Assembly (NCBI GenBank): GCA_914767715.1
Contig: OU612071.1
Location: forward strand, 24,487,681 to 24,551,680
Origin: Membranipora membranacea
Taxonomy: Eukaryota > Bryozoa > Gymnolaemata > Cheilostomatida > Membraniporidae
DNA length: 64,000 nucleotides
Reading direction: 5' to 3'
The notes beneath the pieces were generated by a model. It was not told the DNA's origin, ran no database searches, and saw nothing but the letters and a program-made list of their open reading frames with translations. A program made the translations under genes and the position numbers. Each line of letters starts with the position of its first letter. The first letter of the stretch is position 1. Positions 12,326 to 22,446 of the stretch are shown here, one piece after another.

Positions 12326-13194
12326 CTATAATATGGAGAACACAGAAGTTGACATCATTTTGGATTATATAGTCAAGAGCAGACAACTAGAAAAATATAA
12401 GTTTTTATCACACATGAAGAGATTTTGGGAAAATCGTTGGTACTGATTGGAATTCATACAACTGTGTTTGGTCACAAAACCTGAACACTCCTTTCAATTT
12501 AACTGGTCAAAACTAACCTGACATTTAGGGGTCTGCAGTTGAAAACAAATTCAAGCCATTTATTAGCGGACAATAGTCATTCCTTTTACAGTTTGTGCAT
12601 AGTGCACCATCTTTTACTGAGTGATTCCTTGCCTCTAATACTAAAAGGGCAAAAGGGTATTACCCCTACGCGTATGATAACTTGTTGTGAACAGAGATAC
12701 ATCAGTCAGGTTTATCGTGGATTGAAAACAGTAAGTTAATTTAAAATTCAAGGCTCTTAAATTATTCTTACAAAAATGGCAAAGTTTGCATATTATCATG
12801 ATTGTAGCAGTTGATGTCAAAAACAAAGAGAAGTGATGTGGGGTAAGCATTTAATGAGGTGATTTTGTTATCCATGTGTAATTAGTGGTAGTTATTTGAA
12901 GGTGGATGAAGTTGACTTATATGCAGAGCTGAGCTGCATTCTTTTATAATTATATATTATATATCAAAAACCTTAATAAAAAACTTGTAATAATAATAGT
13001 TTAGTTTAGTTTCACATCCGATATCATGGTATTGATAAAATTGAATGCTTACAAAGGTTAAAAAGTACCAAGAGCAGAGATTATTAAAATGAGTCATAAA
13101 AAAGGGAAAAAGGATTTGGCACGCTTTTGGGACCTACATAGTTTTGATCTTAAAATCGACTTGCAGCGAGAAGATGTCCTAAATTTATTTCTGA

Positions 13195-13430
13195 AACTAT
13201 GATTAAAAAGAGGGTGGGCTTGATCATCAGCTTTTTTTACAAAATGTCTCTTGCTCTGTTAAAAAAAAATCATGTAACGAGGATAGATTTAAAAACTCCA
13301 GCCTTTCCTCATATAGGTCTGGTAAAATGGTCCTGGTGGCGGTGGCTGTTGGCTGAATTCTTTCAAGAGAATAATGTTACAGTCATTTAAAAGTAAAAAC
13401 CAAGCCGGAGCAGCATATGTGATCAAAGAT
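13195..13430 (-). pseudogene. LINE reverse transcriptase C-terminal remnant
   Basis: The minus strand gives YEERLEFLNLSSLHDFF, matching the 'SYEERL-x-x-L-x-L-x-x-L-x-x-R/f' block that follows the RT core in CR1/Jockey-type LINEs. The same segment occurs in better condition at 58381-58572, and the surrounding nucleotides are alignable by eye (CAGCCTTTCCTCATA in both). Badly degraded, with frameshifts. Confidence 0.45.
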
Positions 13431-13471
13431 CGTATGTTGGCACAATAGCATTTGGATAAACCATTGGTGTA

Positions 13472-13942
13472 GACAGTTTTCTGAGCTCTTATTTAGGCCT
13501 CAATTCGGAGTTGTCCTCTCTCCAGTTTGGTACTTTTAACTCACGCTGCATAGAAAGAACCTGCTGAAAGAGGGTTATCTTGAAAATGATTTTTGATTCA
13601 GAGTCTGCACCATTGAAAACCCTGTGATCATTGGATGCTTGGATGTTAATAAATCTTAGTTTTAGTGACGAAACACATGAAAAATTCTGCCAAATTGTCC
13701 GCTAAACAGGCAGAAAATGCTATAATTGACTATCTAAATACTAAATTGGTTTCCCCAACTATGTCCATGTGAGTTTTCAATGCTGCAGATTCTGAATCAA
13801 AAATAATGTTTATCCTCTATAAGCGGTTATCAAGATAACCCTTTTCTCAGCACGTTTTTCCTATGCGGCGTGGGTTAAAAGTACCAAACTGGAGAGAGGA
13901 CAACTCAAAACTGAGGCCTAAATCAGAGCTCAGAAAACTGTC
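13472..13942. mobile_element. Palindromic MITE, Tc1/mariner-like (TA target duplication)
   Basis: Terminal inverted repeats of about 150-170 bp start GACAGTTTTCTGAGCTC and end GAGCTCAGAAAACTGTC. A TA dinucleotide flanks each end (13470-13471 and 13943-13944). Inner matches include GTCCTCTCTCCAGTTTGGTAC against its reverse complement near 13883-13905. The core is short and non-coding. TA target sites are typical of the Tc1/mariner superfamily; assignment to it is inference. Confidence 0.7.
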
Positions 13943-13996
13943 TATTCATACCTAGCACCTAATTATAATTCAAACTGGAAATTTCTTTGTTAATTC

Positions 13997-14322
13997 CGTA
14001 GACCTACTAATAATAAACCTAGACAGGTGACCTGCGCAGCTGAAGTGAGGCCTATAATAACCGGAATTCCCCAATGACATAACGTTACTGTGTTGTGCAC
14101 AGTGAGCGCTGCAATGAATGGTTTTACTATATGAGCATGACTGATTATTAGCTATAATGTCATTTTTCTCATAGAGATATCGAAGACTGATGCCTACAAG
14201 TTAATTTTATCTGAAAGGTGATGAACCAAGCAACGCCATAGTCTCTGAATTTTTTCTCTAGCTCAAATATTGAATGAGTTATGACCATTAGAAGCCAGCA
14301 ATATCTGTAAACGGTGATACAT
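13997..14322 (+). repeat. Left terminal inverted repeat of the P-type element
   Basis: Pairs with 16632-16969 in reverse orientation. Shared landmarks are AAACCTAGACAGGTGAC near the outer end, GAATTCCCCAATGACATAACG in the middle, and AATATCTGTAAAC at the inner end. The outer part differs by about 15 bp of indel (AGCTGAAGTGAGG versus a longer right-hand version). Confidence 0.85.
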
Positions 14323-14500
14323 CATTTAAGCATTGCAGCAAGAAAATAGCATTTTTCTCACAGATTCATCGAGAAATTATGCAAGCAAGTTAATTTTATG
14401 TGAAATGTGATGGACCAAGCCAGCTGTAAGTCTTTGAATTTTGTATCTGACTCAAATATTGAGTGAGTTACGTCCATTAGAAGTCGGAAATATCATGACT
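14161..14500 (+). repeat. Diverged direct duplication inside the P-type element
   Basis: The segment from 14161 (CATTTTTCTCATAGAGAT...) to about 14310 is repeated from 14350 (CATTTTTCTCACAGATTC...) to about 14495, with shared GTTAATTTTAT, GATGGACCAAGC-like and CAAATATTGARTGAGTTA words. The first copy lies within the inverted repeat and the second just inside it. Confidence 0.7.
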
Positions 14501-14801
14501 CAATGACTGACTGTTGCATGAAAATATTGTTTATGCGTTCTGAAAGACACAGGCCTTACCATGTGGGTGTGCTGCAATCGGTTGATGACTCAAAGCATGG
14601 CTAGCTAAAAATAGCTATAACCTTGGTCAACCTTGCACATGCTGTGTCCATCTGTATTGTAGCCCCATAAGTAGCATGATCTTGAAAGTTATCGCTGTAG
14701 GATTTTGGGTTAGCTTAATTTTTACATACTCTTCATTGGTGGGCTTTGCCTCATTGAGACTAAACTGTCCAGTTGCTCAGTGGATTTCTTGCACATCTGA
14801 C

Positions 14802-15679
14802 ATGGCATCAACATCGCAATCGGTAAGATAAGATTCATAAATATACTTATGTTTTAATTTGTTTCAGTTCCATGGTATGGTATGCTCTACTTTTCAATCC
14901 TGTCAGGTAAAGATGGCAATGACAGGCGCGACATTATGCTCTTTTTTCACTTTCGCAAAGTAGGAGAAAGATTGATGTGATGTTTATGAGTTTCTCAATT
15001 TTACAGGCCAGTAAAAGTAGTCGACACTGCTGCTGTGCTTTTGGCTGTAGCAACACACCAATTAAGGATGCAAGCCTCACCTTCCACCGTTTTCCGCCTC
15101 AGCAGGAACGCCGTGACAAATGGATCGAAGCAGTGTCCCGTAAAGATTGGAAACCGAACACAAACTCTGTTCTGTGCAGCAAGCATTTTGGAAAGGGTGC
15201 ATACAGAGTGCCTCCTAACCCTCCAGGGAGACGGGCTATGCTCTACCCGAATGCAGTGCCTACTATATTTCCGGAGTATCCTGTGTATCTACAACCCCCA
15301 CAACCCAAAAAACGTAGAGTGTTAAGCAGGGACGCTACAAAAACCCCGAGTTCCAGCGCAGAAACTGCTGAGGATTTACATACTGTGCAAACAGATACAG
15401 TTCCTGCTGAAGCAGCAGAACCTGTAGTTCCAGATATACCCTTAATACTGAGTAGCGATGCGCCGCAGGAGGGGCGTGGGCGTAAAAAGACAGCTCCTGA
15501 AGCCAAAGTTCCGAAACTAAGGAGGCGAATAAAGACTCTCGAGTCACTTCTCTTCAGCGCAAAGAAGAAGAAAAAGAAATCAGATGACGAAGAACTCGAA
15601 GAGGAATTCTTTGAGGATGAAGGAGGACGGTTGGATCTCACCATAACAAAACCCATCATCGACATAGCCGACTACATCG
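14802..15679 (+). CDS. THAP-domain N-terminal part of P-type transposase (2 exons)
   Basis: Exon 1 is 14802-14822 (MASTSQS, donor GTAAGA) and exon 2 is 15007-15679 (acceptor TTTTACAG, donor GTAAGT). Phase 0 joins them, and the second donor is phase 1. The THAP zinc finger is complete: C16 and C21 (CCAFGC), Trp46, C64 and H67 (CSKHF), and the signature AVPTIF at 90-95. After it come a Pro/Ala/Glu-rich linker, a basic run of lysines and an acidic stretch (DDEELEEEFFEDEGG). The domain binds DNA in P-element transposase and in THAP host factors. The frame also opens upstream to 14977, but the splice sites favour the two-exon model. Its place between the inverted repeats argues for a transposase remnant rather than a host THAP gene. 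Confidence 0.75.
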
Positions 15680-16019
15680 GTAAGTAATGGCCCCATTTAG
15701 CATAATTAACATTTCAGTTGCTTAGTTTTATAACAGCAAACTCTCATTTGAAAGATATACTCCTTTTAAATTTTCACATCACACAACAAGCTATATATTG
15801 AAAAATCTAATAAAAGCAAGATAGTGTTGCTAAAAATTTTAGGAGGCTTGGACTTGACGTTTCTTATGACGGGGGTGTAACAAAAACCCCAAACATCATG
15901 TTCTGGTATGATTCTTAGTTTAGTTTACTTTTTTTTCACTTATAAAAGATCTGCAACTAGTACTAACCACCCTTCTAGATTAACAAAATTACCACATGCA
16001 TAAACCTCACCTTCTATAG

Positions 16020-16483
16020 GGACCAACATTGATTGAATGGGCTTATTCGATTACTTTGTAGGAGGGTATGTCATCCGCCTGACAAAACTGAATTGTTCAG
16101 ACTGTAGAGATTCACTTATAGATACGATATATGATGATACTACACTGGTGTCAGTCAAGAATAGGGGCGGGCTTGTTGTACTTTCTCCCAACACAAAGAA
16201 GCTCTTCGTAGTGGGCGAGCAACTGCTCCGCAATTATATAACATGCAATGGTGTTGACACAAACATACCTATCAAAACCCGAAACAGAGTCCTCAACCAT
16301 ATTCTTTTAGGAAATCTGCAGGGATCTATGAAATATGCTGTGCATTCCACTTCAACAATCAGATTCCTTATCCACCGATACATAATGATACGAGTTCATT
16401 ACGAAACCCAGAAGATAACATCAGAGAAAAACGAAAATATCCGATCTAAACTCAATAGATTGGTAATATTTCAGCATCAGTAA
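16020..16483 (+). pseudogene. C-terminal P-type transposase fragment
   Basis: The frame from 16037 begins near DYFVGGYVIRLTKLNCSDC. This resembles the C-terminal 'Y-x-G-Y/F-V-x-x-K/R-L...C-x-x-C' region of P-element/THAP9-like transposases. A plausible acceptor (CTTCTATAG) ends at 16019 and gives the right phase to join the THAP exon, but an in-frame TGA at 16034 then blocks the product. Only this C-terminal part is present; the catalytic D-D-E region expected between is absent from the roughly 340 bp separating the exons. The fragment shares the strand of the THAP exons and stops before the right inverted repeat. Confidence 0.6.
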
Positions 16484-17090
16484 CTGGTCTATCTATGCAT
16501 ATCATGATATAAAGTACGCCACTCGTACTTCTAGTGGTACTTCTGGATGTTCAGTTGCATAATAAGAATCTCATTTATTATTACAACCAATACAAGACAC
16601 ATTATTTATCTTCACTGATGCTCCTTGCTATATGTATCAACGTTTACAGATATTCCCGACTTCTAATGGTTGTATCTCATTCAATATTTAAGCTAGAGAA
16701 AATATTCAGAGACTATGGCGTTGCTTGGTTCATCACCTTTCAGATAAAATTAACTTGTAGGCATCAGTCTTTGATATCTCTATGAGAAAAATGACATTAT
16801 AGCTTATAATCAGTCATGCTCATATAGTAAAACCATTCATTGCAGCGCTCACTGTGCACAACACAGTAACGTTATGTCATTGGGGAATTCCAATTATTAT
16901 AGGCCTCACTGCTCACTGTATAAGCTCTATATCTGTCACCTGTCTAGGTTTATTATCAGTAGGTCTATGGTTAATTCATATTTCTGTGCTGACAGCACTG
17001 CCCATTCTTACCCAAAAATTTGCCCTCGAATTATTAAAATCACCAGAATTGAAAACGTGAAAAACTCCATGAATTGTCTAAACTATATGA

Positions 17091-19060
17091 TTTACAAGCC
17101 CAACAACACCCGTAGGGGGGGAGGATATAAAAAATGAAGGATATAAAAAACAGCGAAATTATGTCACTAATATGATCAGACAAAAGAAGAAAAGAGCTAT
17201 TTCTAATACTATTAAAGAGTCTAAAGGTAATACAAAACCTGTTTGGGATGTATTAAAGAATAAAAAGAAGGAGACTTTCCCTGCAACAAATTTGAGTGCA
17301 GATCAATTTAACAGCCATTTCACATCCATTGCAAAATCAATCACAAAGAACCTTGTTGTAACAGATGAGATGACATTTCCCGTATCCAAACATAATTTGA
17401 CAGACATACCACAATTCACCCCTTTCACATGTACAAGAATATTGTTCCACATTGCTGATAGTAAAAGTACAGGACCTGACAGAATCACAGTGAAGATGTT
17501 GAAGCTTGTTTGGCCTTATATTGTGGATATTGTCACCGATATGTTTAACAGGGTTTTAAGCAAAGGACAGTTCCCTTCAACATGGAAACTAGCTCGAGTT
17601 TCACCAATACATAAATCTGGGGATATAAATAACCCATCAAATTATAGGCCAATTTCAGTCTTGCCTGTTCTTTCAAAAATATTTGAGAATCACATAAATC
17701 ACCATCTGCAAGAATATCTCACTAAGAACAAAATCATCCATGAGCTTCAATGTGGATTTAGAAAAGGCCATTCTTGTTCAGACAGTTTATTTAAAATTAT
17801 TTCAGACTCTTTGGTGGAGAAAATTAATGGAAATGTTATGACATTACTTTTTCTGGATTTTAAAAAGGCATTTGACTGTGTATCCCATGTTTTACTACAC
17901 AATAAGTTGAAGGCTTGCGGCATCGGAGGAAATATGTTAAAACTTCTTGACACCTTTCTGACAGACAGAAGGCAGTTTGTTAAACTCAATAATATTGAAT
18001 CTTGTAGATTGCCTATCACAATAGGGGTCCCTCAAGGTTCAATCCTAGCACCAACTTTGTTTCTCATCTTCATAAATGATTTATTAACTTCATCAAAATC
18101 AGACTCATCATCATATGCATATGCTGATGATACAGTGTTCCTGTCATCTAATAAAAACCTTCAGCAACTAAAGGCAAAGGCATCTGAAGATTTAAGTGGC
18201 ATTTTGGATTGGTGCAATCGTAACCGGATGGTTATAAATGTTCAGAAATCTCATTACATGCTACTTAATATCTCAGATCCGCTTTATGACCTGGAACTGT
18301 ACATAGGGCATGAAAAACTAAACAGACAGAGAACTACAAGGCTTCTGGGTTTTGTGTTGAATGACTCGCTTTCATGGCAGGATCATCTAGAGTATGTATA
18401 TAAAAAGGTACAACTGAATGTTTACCTACTTCAAAATTTGAGATACTTCTTGGATATAGCAAGTGCCCGCACATTTTACTTCCAGTTTATCTATTGTCAC
18501 CTTATATATGGTATCCATATCATTGGCAACTTGTCCTGCAATAATGCCCTCAATAGATTATTTTTGTTGCAAAAACGGGCTTTACGCATTATCGCCAATG
18601 TGCATTACATCCCGTATTATCTCATTTCAACCGAATCCATTACACAATCATTACAACTCCTACCTCTTCCTAAGCTTGTTTGTTATTTCACTTCACTTTT
18701 TGCGCATAAGATAAACAATTTTTTAACACCTCCATTTATATATAGCGGATTTAAAAACACTACCAAGTTCAATTTTCGTGATAAACATTTACTTTTATAT
18801 CATACAGACAATCTAAGATACAAAGTTTCTGCTACATACAATTCTTTACCGTTACATTTGAGATCTAAAGAGAAGTTCAGTTCATTCAAAACTTTACTTT
18901 TCAACCATATATTATCGACTTGACCAACATCATTGATGATATTTTTTCCCTTCTGTTTCTCTTTTTTTGTTATAAAAAAAAAATTGTTTTCTGGCACTGA
19001 GTGCAAAACATTTCGAATGAGATGACTTTTGATGCCAATAAAAAGTATATATAAATGTAA
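17091..19060 (+). mobile_element. 5'-truncated non-LTR retrotransposon (LINE)
   Basis: In-frame coding sequence extends upstream of the ORF start (NEGYKKQRNYVTN before Met at 17172), so the ATG is just the first in a truncated copy. No apurinic endonuclease domain precedes it. The 3' UTR after the stop at 18921-18923 is about 130 bp, T-rich then A-rich, with AATAAA near 19036. It starts within about 120 bp of the P-type element's right end. Confidence 0.75.
17172..18923 (+). CDS. Reverse transcriptase ORF of the LINE (583 aa, uninterrupted)
   Basis: Catalyses target-primed reverse transcription in intact elements. Motifs in order: a domain 0/1 block with SNYRPISVLPVLSKIFE near 155-172, GFRKGHSC near 195, LFLDFKKAFD near 226-235 (first catalytic Asp), GVPQGSILAPTLFLIFINDL near 284-303, YAYADDTVFLSS near 315-326 (catalytic DD), and LLGFVLNDSLSWQDHL near 390. 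A C-terminal region with LLQKRALRIIANV follows, the usual tail of CR1/L2/Jockey-group LINEs. The length is less than a full ORF2 because the endonuclease is missing. The lack of any stop in 583 codons points to a fairly recent insertion. The clade is not resolved by eye. Confidence 0.85.
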   Translation: MIRQKKKRAISNTIKESKGNTKPVWDVLKNKKKETFPATNLSADQFNSHFTSIAKSITKNLVVTDEMTFPVSKHNLTDIPQFTPFTCTRILFHIADSKSTGPDRITVKMLKLVWPYIVDIVTDMFNRVLSKGQFPSTWKLARVSPIHKSGDINNPSNYRPISVLPVLSKIFENHINHHLQEYLTKNKIIHELQCGFRKGHSCSDSLFKIISDSLVEKINGNVMTLLFLDFKKAFDCVSHVLLHNKLKACGIGGNMLKLLDTFLTDRRQFVKLNNIESCRLPITIGVPQGSILAPTLFLIFINDLLTSSKSDSSSYAYADDTVFLSSNKNLQQLKAKASEDLSGILDWCNRNRMVINVQKSHYMLLNISDPLYDLELYIGHEKLNRQRTTRLLGFVLNDSLSWQDHLEYVYKKVQLNVYLLQNLRYFLDIASARTFYFQFIYCHLIYGIHIIGNLSCNNALNRLFLLQKRALRIIANVHYIPYYLISTESITQSLQLLPLPKLVCYFTSLFAHKINNFLTPPFIYSGFKNTTKFNFRDKHLLLYHTDNLRYKVSATYNSLPLHLRSKEKFSSFKTLLFNHILST

Positions 19061-20061
19061 ATAATATGTCAATTAAACGGCATATGTCAGCACTGAGAGC
19101 AATGGAGCTAGTTCTTCACTTCAAATTCTGTAGAATTGATCATTATGAACTGAAAGGAAAGAAATTTCTAAAGTTAATTTGGGTCTGGTTTGGTTCAGTA
19201 AAACTCTTCCCTCTGAGTCGCAGCAAGTTCAACTCTAACTCAACATCGACGAGTAAAACTCTAAATTCCAACTTGCAACTCTTACTCAACATTGACGAGT
19301 AGAACTACAAGAAATCCTGAGCCCAAAAATACAGCTCACACTTAACACCGCTCCCATGGCTTATACTCCAATATCCTAAAATCAAAATAACTATTCAAGT
19401 AAGCAATCGCCAATCACCCAACCAGGCATCAACCGTCTCCATAAGAAAGCTACAAATCAACTCTACTATCTTCAAACAGTCATACCGTGCCCGAGCCAAG
19501 TCAGCCAAGCGCCAGAGCCACAAAGCCAGAGCCAAGAGCCAGAGCCAGCTGCCAAGAAGACTTCAGCAAAGATAAGTTGTTGTTACTATTTTTAACTTTC
19601 TAAATTTTGACTTTTGTCTAGGGATTGCGATTGCATAAACATAAACTCAAGCTACCACGCTTAAAATTTGAGATCAATTTTATCTATCACAATTAGTGAT
19701 ATAGAAGATCAATATTATCTATCACAATTAGTGATATAGAACACTTTACCTAGAAACCATTTATTGCATGTTCAATTAATTTTCTACGGTCCCCCATTTA
19801 TTACTGTTACATCGTTATTGTAATAGTGACATCACAAAGAGCAGTTGTTTACATTCCGGACAAAGCAATAATCTTTCATCATTCGTTCATCGCACCATTC
19901 TCCCTCATTGCACTCAAGCTATTTTACTCAAGCTGTGGTTAAGCGTGTCATTTTTGAATTTATTGCCAGCAAGGCGACAGTTAGGCAAGGCTATAAAATA
20001 CCTTGAAAATTCCTTAAACTGATCATTAAAGTTAGGAGTTGTGTCCTCATTTCTCATAGCC
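19061..20061 (+). other. Leader or 5' flank of the BEL/Pao element
   Basis: No gene. A 36-bp direct repeat (core CTATCACAATTAGTGATATAGA) lies at about 19671-19742. GGCGACAGTTAGGCAAGG near 19973 might be a primer-binding site, since BEL elements often have TGGCGAC-type sites, and would place a 5' LTR before it. I could not match it to a 3' LTR. Confidence 0.3.
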
Positions 20062-20976
20062 ATGTCTTTGACTGGGAAAAGTCCAAGTTTACATGACAAA
20101 CAAGCTGATGATAGCGAACATGAACAAACCCTGAGCAATTGTACTGAACATGAACCGGCTCAAAATCTAAATTGCCCAGCCAAACGAGCTGAAATTAAAC
20201 AAGTTACTGATGTACTAAAACAGGTCCTCGAAAACTGTAGTATACTTCATGATTCATTGATTTCTTACATGTCCTCTCCCGATACTTTGACCTATGAACA
20301 ATTGAAGAAATGGAATGAAGAATTAGAGGAAAGTAAATCAAATGCAGTACAAATTTATGAGCAATGGCGCAATATACGAGGCGATCTTGAACTAGATTTA
20401 GGAATACGCAATAAAATGGATAGAGTAGAAACAGATAGGGAACAGATAAAATATAGAGTCCTAGATCGCATGAATAAACTATCTGTCAAACATAGGCAAA
20501 CCAATCAAAACGATTCTAGCAAACCTCCCCCAATCACCACTAAACTCACTCAATCACATCCTGGCTCTATAGCACCCTCGCTTAAATCTGGGACAATCTC
20601 TTCCCGAGCTAGTTCGAAATTTAAGCTGATGCAAATTGAAGCCAAAGCTAACAAAGCTGCACTCCAAAAGAAACTTGAGGCCTCTAAAACAACCCAAGCG
20701 CTGAAGCAGCAAGCCCATCAGCTCGCCATGGCCATTGAACAAAACGAAATACAACCAGAACTTGATGCTGCTGATGCCCAGGAAAAAATCATATCGGAAG
20801 CGATGGAAGAGGATGAGGTTGTTTCACTTTTCAGCCCCCTTCTCAACATAATCATGCCGTCACAAAACCTGCTCCTCAGCAAGCCAGTAAATATTCTGAT
20901 TCTATGCAAATCACATTACCACAAGTTGAACCCACTGACCTACCAAATACATACGCACCTCCGCCACAACAAATAA
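20062..20976 (+). pseudogene. BEL/Pao Gag, N-terminal part
   Basis: The start ATG at 20062 follows a GTG-led extension that is probably leader. The product is hydrophilic and helical (Lys/Glu/Gln-rich, e.g. KLEASKTTQALKQQAHQ), consistent with the coiled-coil N-terminus of Pao Gag. The reading frame leaves the Gag frame near 20.82 kb: the real continuation (QPPSQHN..., then MQITLPQ) is in another frame from about 20829. One frameshift therefore separates the two halves, and the last ~50 codons to 20976 are out of frame. Confidence 0.65.
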
Positions 20977-22226
20977 GACAGCAACCAAATCAAACACCTG
21001 CTCCTCAACTTGTATATATATCATCAGACAATTCAAATAACAGCCATGCACAGGGTCCAGTCGCAGTCAGTCCATTGCAAATTGGCTCCACAACCTCAGA
21101 ACAACAAGCATTTGCTACCACATTAGCTCAAGCTATCCACACAATCAAACTCAAACCTGCTGAGCCCACTATATTTTATGGTGATCCTCTTGATTATTTA
21201 GACTGGAAAGTGTCATTTGAAGGCCTTATTGGGAGCGGTAGTTATGCCCCCCTACAAATACTAGCTCTCCTCCAGCAGTATTTAGGTGGCAAAGCAAAAA
21301 GGGTGGCATCAAATTTATTCCAAATTGGCACTCACGAAGCCTTCCAAGAGGCGAAAAGAAAACTAGACAAAAGGTTTGGAAAACCTCATATTCTCACTGA
21401 AGCATTCCTTTCCAAGCTCGAACAGTGGCCCCTCCTCAAAGAACATGAAGGGGAGGCACTGGAAGAGCTTGTCGACTTTTTAGAATCATGTCAAACAGCT
21501 ATGACAAAACTACCTGAGCTACGCTGCCTCAATGAGAGACGCGAAAACGAAAACACTTTAATGAAGCTACCACTTTCAATAGGAAATCGTTGGGTAAAAA
21601 GGGCAACTAATATCGAGGCCAACACAATGAAGTTCCCATCGCTCTTTGATTTCACCCATTTCCTTGCAAAAGAAGCTGATGTAGCTAGTAACAGCCTCAA
21701 CAAAGCCCTCGCTAGAAGAGCAACATATCGCAAATATGATGGGCACAAACAAATAAGAACCTCTCACCCACCTGAAAAGCGTGTTACCACACTGCTCACA
21801 TCTGAAAGTCACACAGCATTTGAACATAATACATCACCAGATAGAAACAAACCAAAACATAAAAGATATCCATGCATCTTTTGTGACATGGACAACCACA
21901 CTACAGGAAGATGTTTTCAGTTGACAAATGAATCCCACAAAGACGTAGAAAAATTCTTTACTGATAACAATCTGTGTTTTGCATGTGCTAAGCCACATCA
22001 CAATATGAGTAAGTGCTGGTATCCAGAATCATGCACCAAGAGAGATTGTGGGCAACAGCATCTTACAGTATTCAATGACTATTACACTCGAGGCAGCAAA
22101 AGTAAGATCTCTCCAACACCACATTCATCAAACTCTACCCAAAACCAAGGCAGCGAAAATAAGGCCTCATATCCTGATCGACAACAAAGATCAAATCAAA
22201 TCCAAGGCAGCGAAAATAAGGCCTAA
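20829..22226 (+). pseudogene. BEL/Pao Gag core (DUF1759-like) with zinc knuckles, ended by nonsense codon
   Basis: Includes FYGDPLDYLDWKVSFEGLIG, the classic 'F-x-G-d-p-x-x-y-x-x-W' opening of DUF1759, then helices containing LLQQYLGGKAKRVASN, KRKLDKRFGKPH and FLESCQ, as in Pao Gag. Cys/His-rich knuckles follow (CIFCDMDNHTTGRC and CFACAKPHHNMSKC), which would bind nucleic acid. The frame enters a 19-residue repeat and stops at TAA 22224-22226 inside repeat unit 2. The other units have TCA at that place, so this is a point nonsense. The frame is the same as that of the protease downstream. Confidence 0.75.
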
Positions 22227-22445
22227 TATCCCGATCGACAGCGAAGATCAAATCAAACCCAAGGCAGCGAAATTAAGGCCTCATATCCCGATCGACAACA
22301 AAGATGAAATCAAATCCAAGGCAGCGAAAATAAGGGCACATATCCCGATCGCCAGCGAAGATAAAATCAAACCCAAGGCAGCGAAAATAAGGCCTCATAT
22401 CCCGATCGACAACAAAGATCAAATCAAATACAAGGCAGCCAAAAA
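22147..22445 (+). repeat. 57-bp tandem repeat array (five units plus partial) inside gag-pro
   Basis: Units begin AAGGCAGCGAAAATAAGG at 22147, 22204, 22261, 22318, 22375 and 22432 (partial), each exactly 57 bp. That is 19 codons, so the frame is kept. In the Gag frame the unit reads QGSENKASYPDRQQRSNQI. Units differ by a few substitutions, and unit 2 has a stop. Confidence 0.9.
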
Positions 22446-22446
22446 A

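Larger units (their letters stand above)
13997..16969 (+). mobile_element. P-element-type DNA transposon, internally deleted
   Basis: A 2973-bp element flanked by a perfect 8-bp target duplication GTTAATTC (13989-13996 and 16970-16977). The termini are CGTAGACCTACTAATAATAA on the left and its near-perfect inverse on the right (ending GGTCTATG). The inverted repeats are about 330 bp (13997-14322 and 16632-16969), broken by small indels. Inside are a THAP-domain exon pair and a separate C-terminal transposase-like ORF. The P superfamily is known for 8-bp duplications and a THAP DNA-binding domain at the transposase N-terminus. The RNase H-like catalytic middle is missing, so the copy is non-autonomous. 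Confidence 0.85.

Noticed and set aside
15243-15665. 140-codon open frame antisense to the THAP exon
   Set aside because: Ser/Phe homopolymers are the mirror of the Lys/Glu codons of the real exon; a shadow frame.
21491-21827. Two overlapping minus-strand frames within the BEL/Pao Gag
   Set aside because: Opposite a well-matched Gag core; no motif of their own.
22147-22445. CRISPR-like array
   Set aside because: Units are contiguous 57-bp repeats without spacers, in frame with Gag, in a eukaryotic genome.
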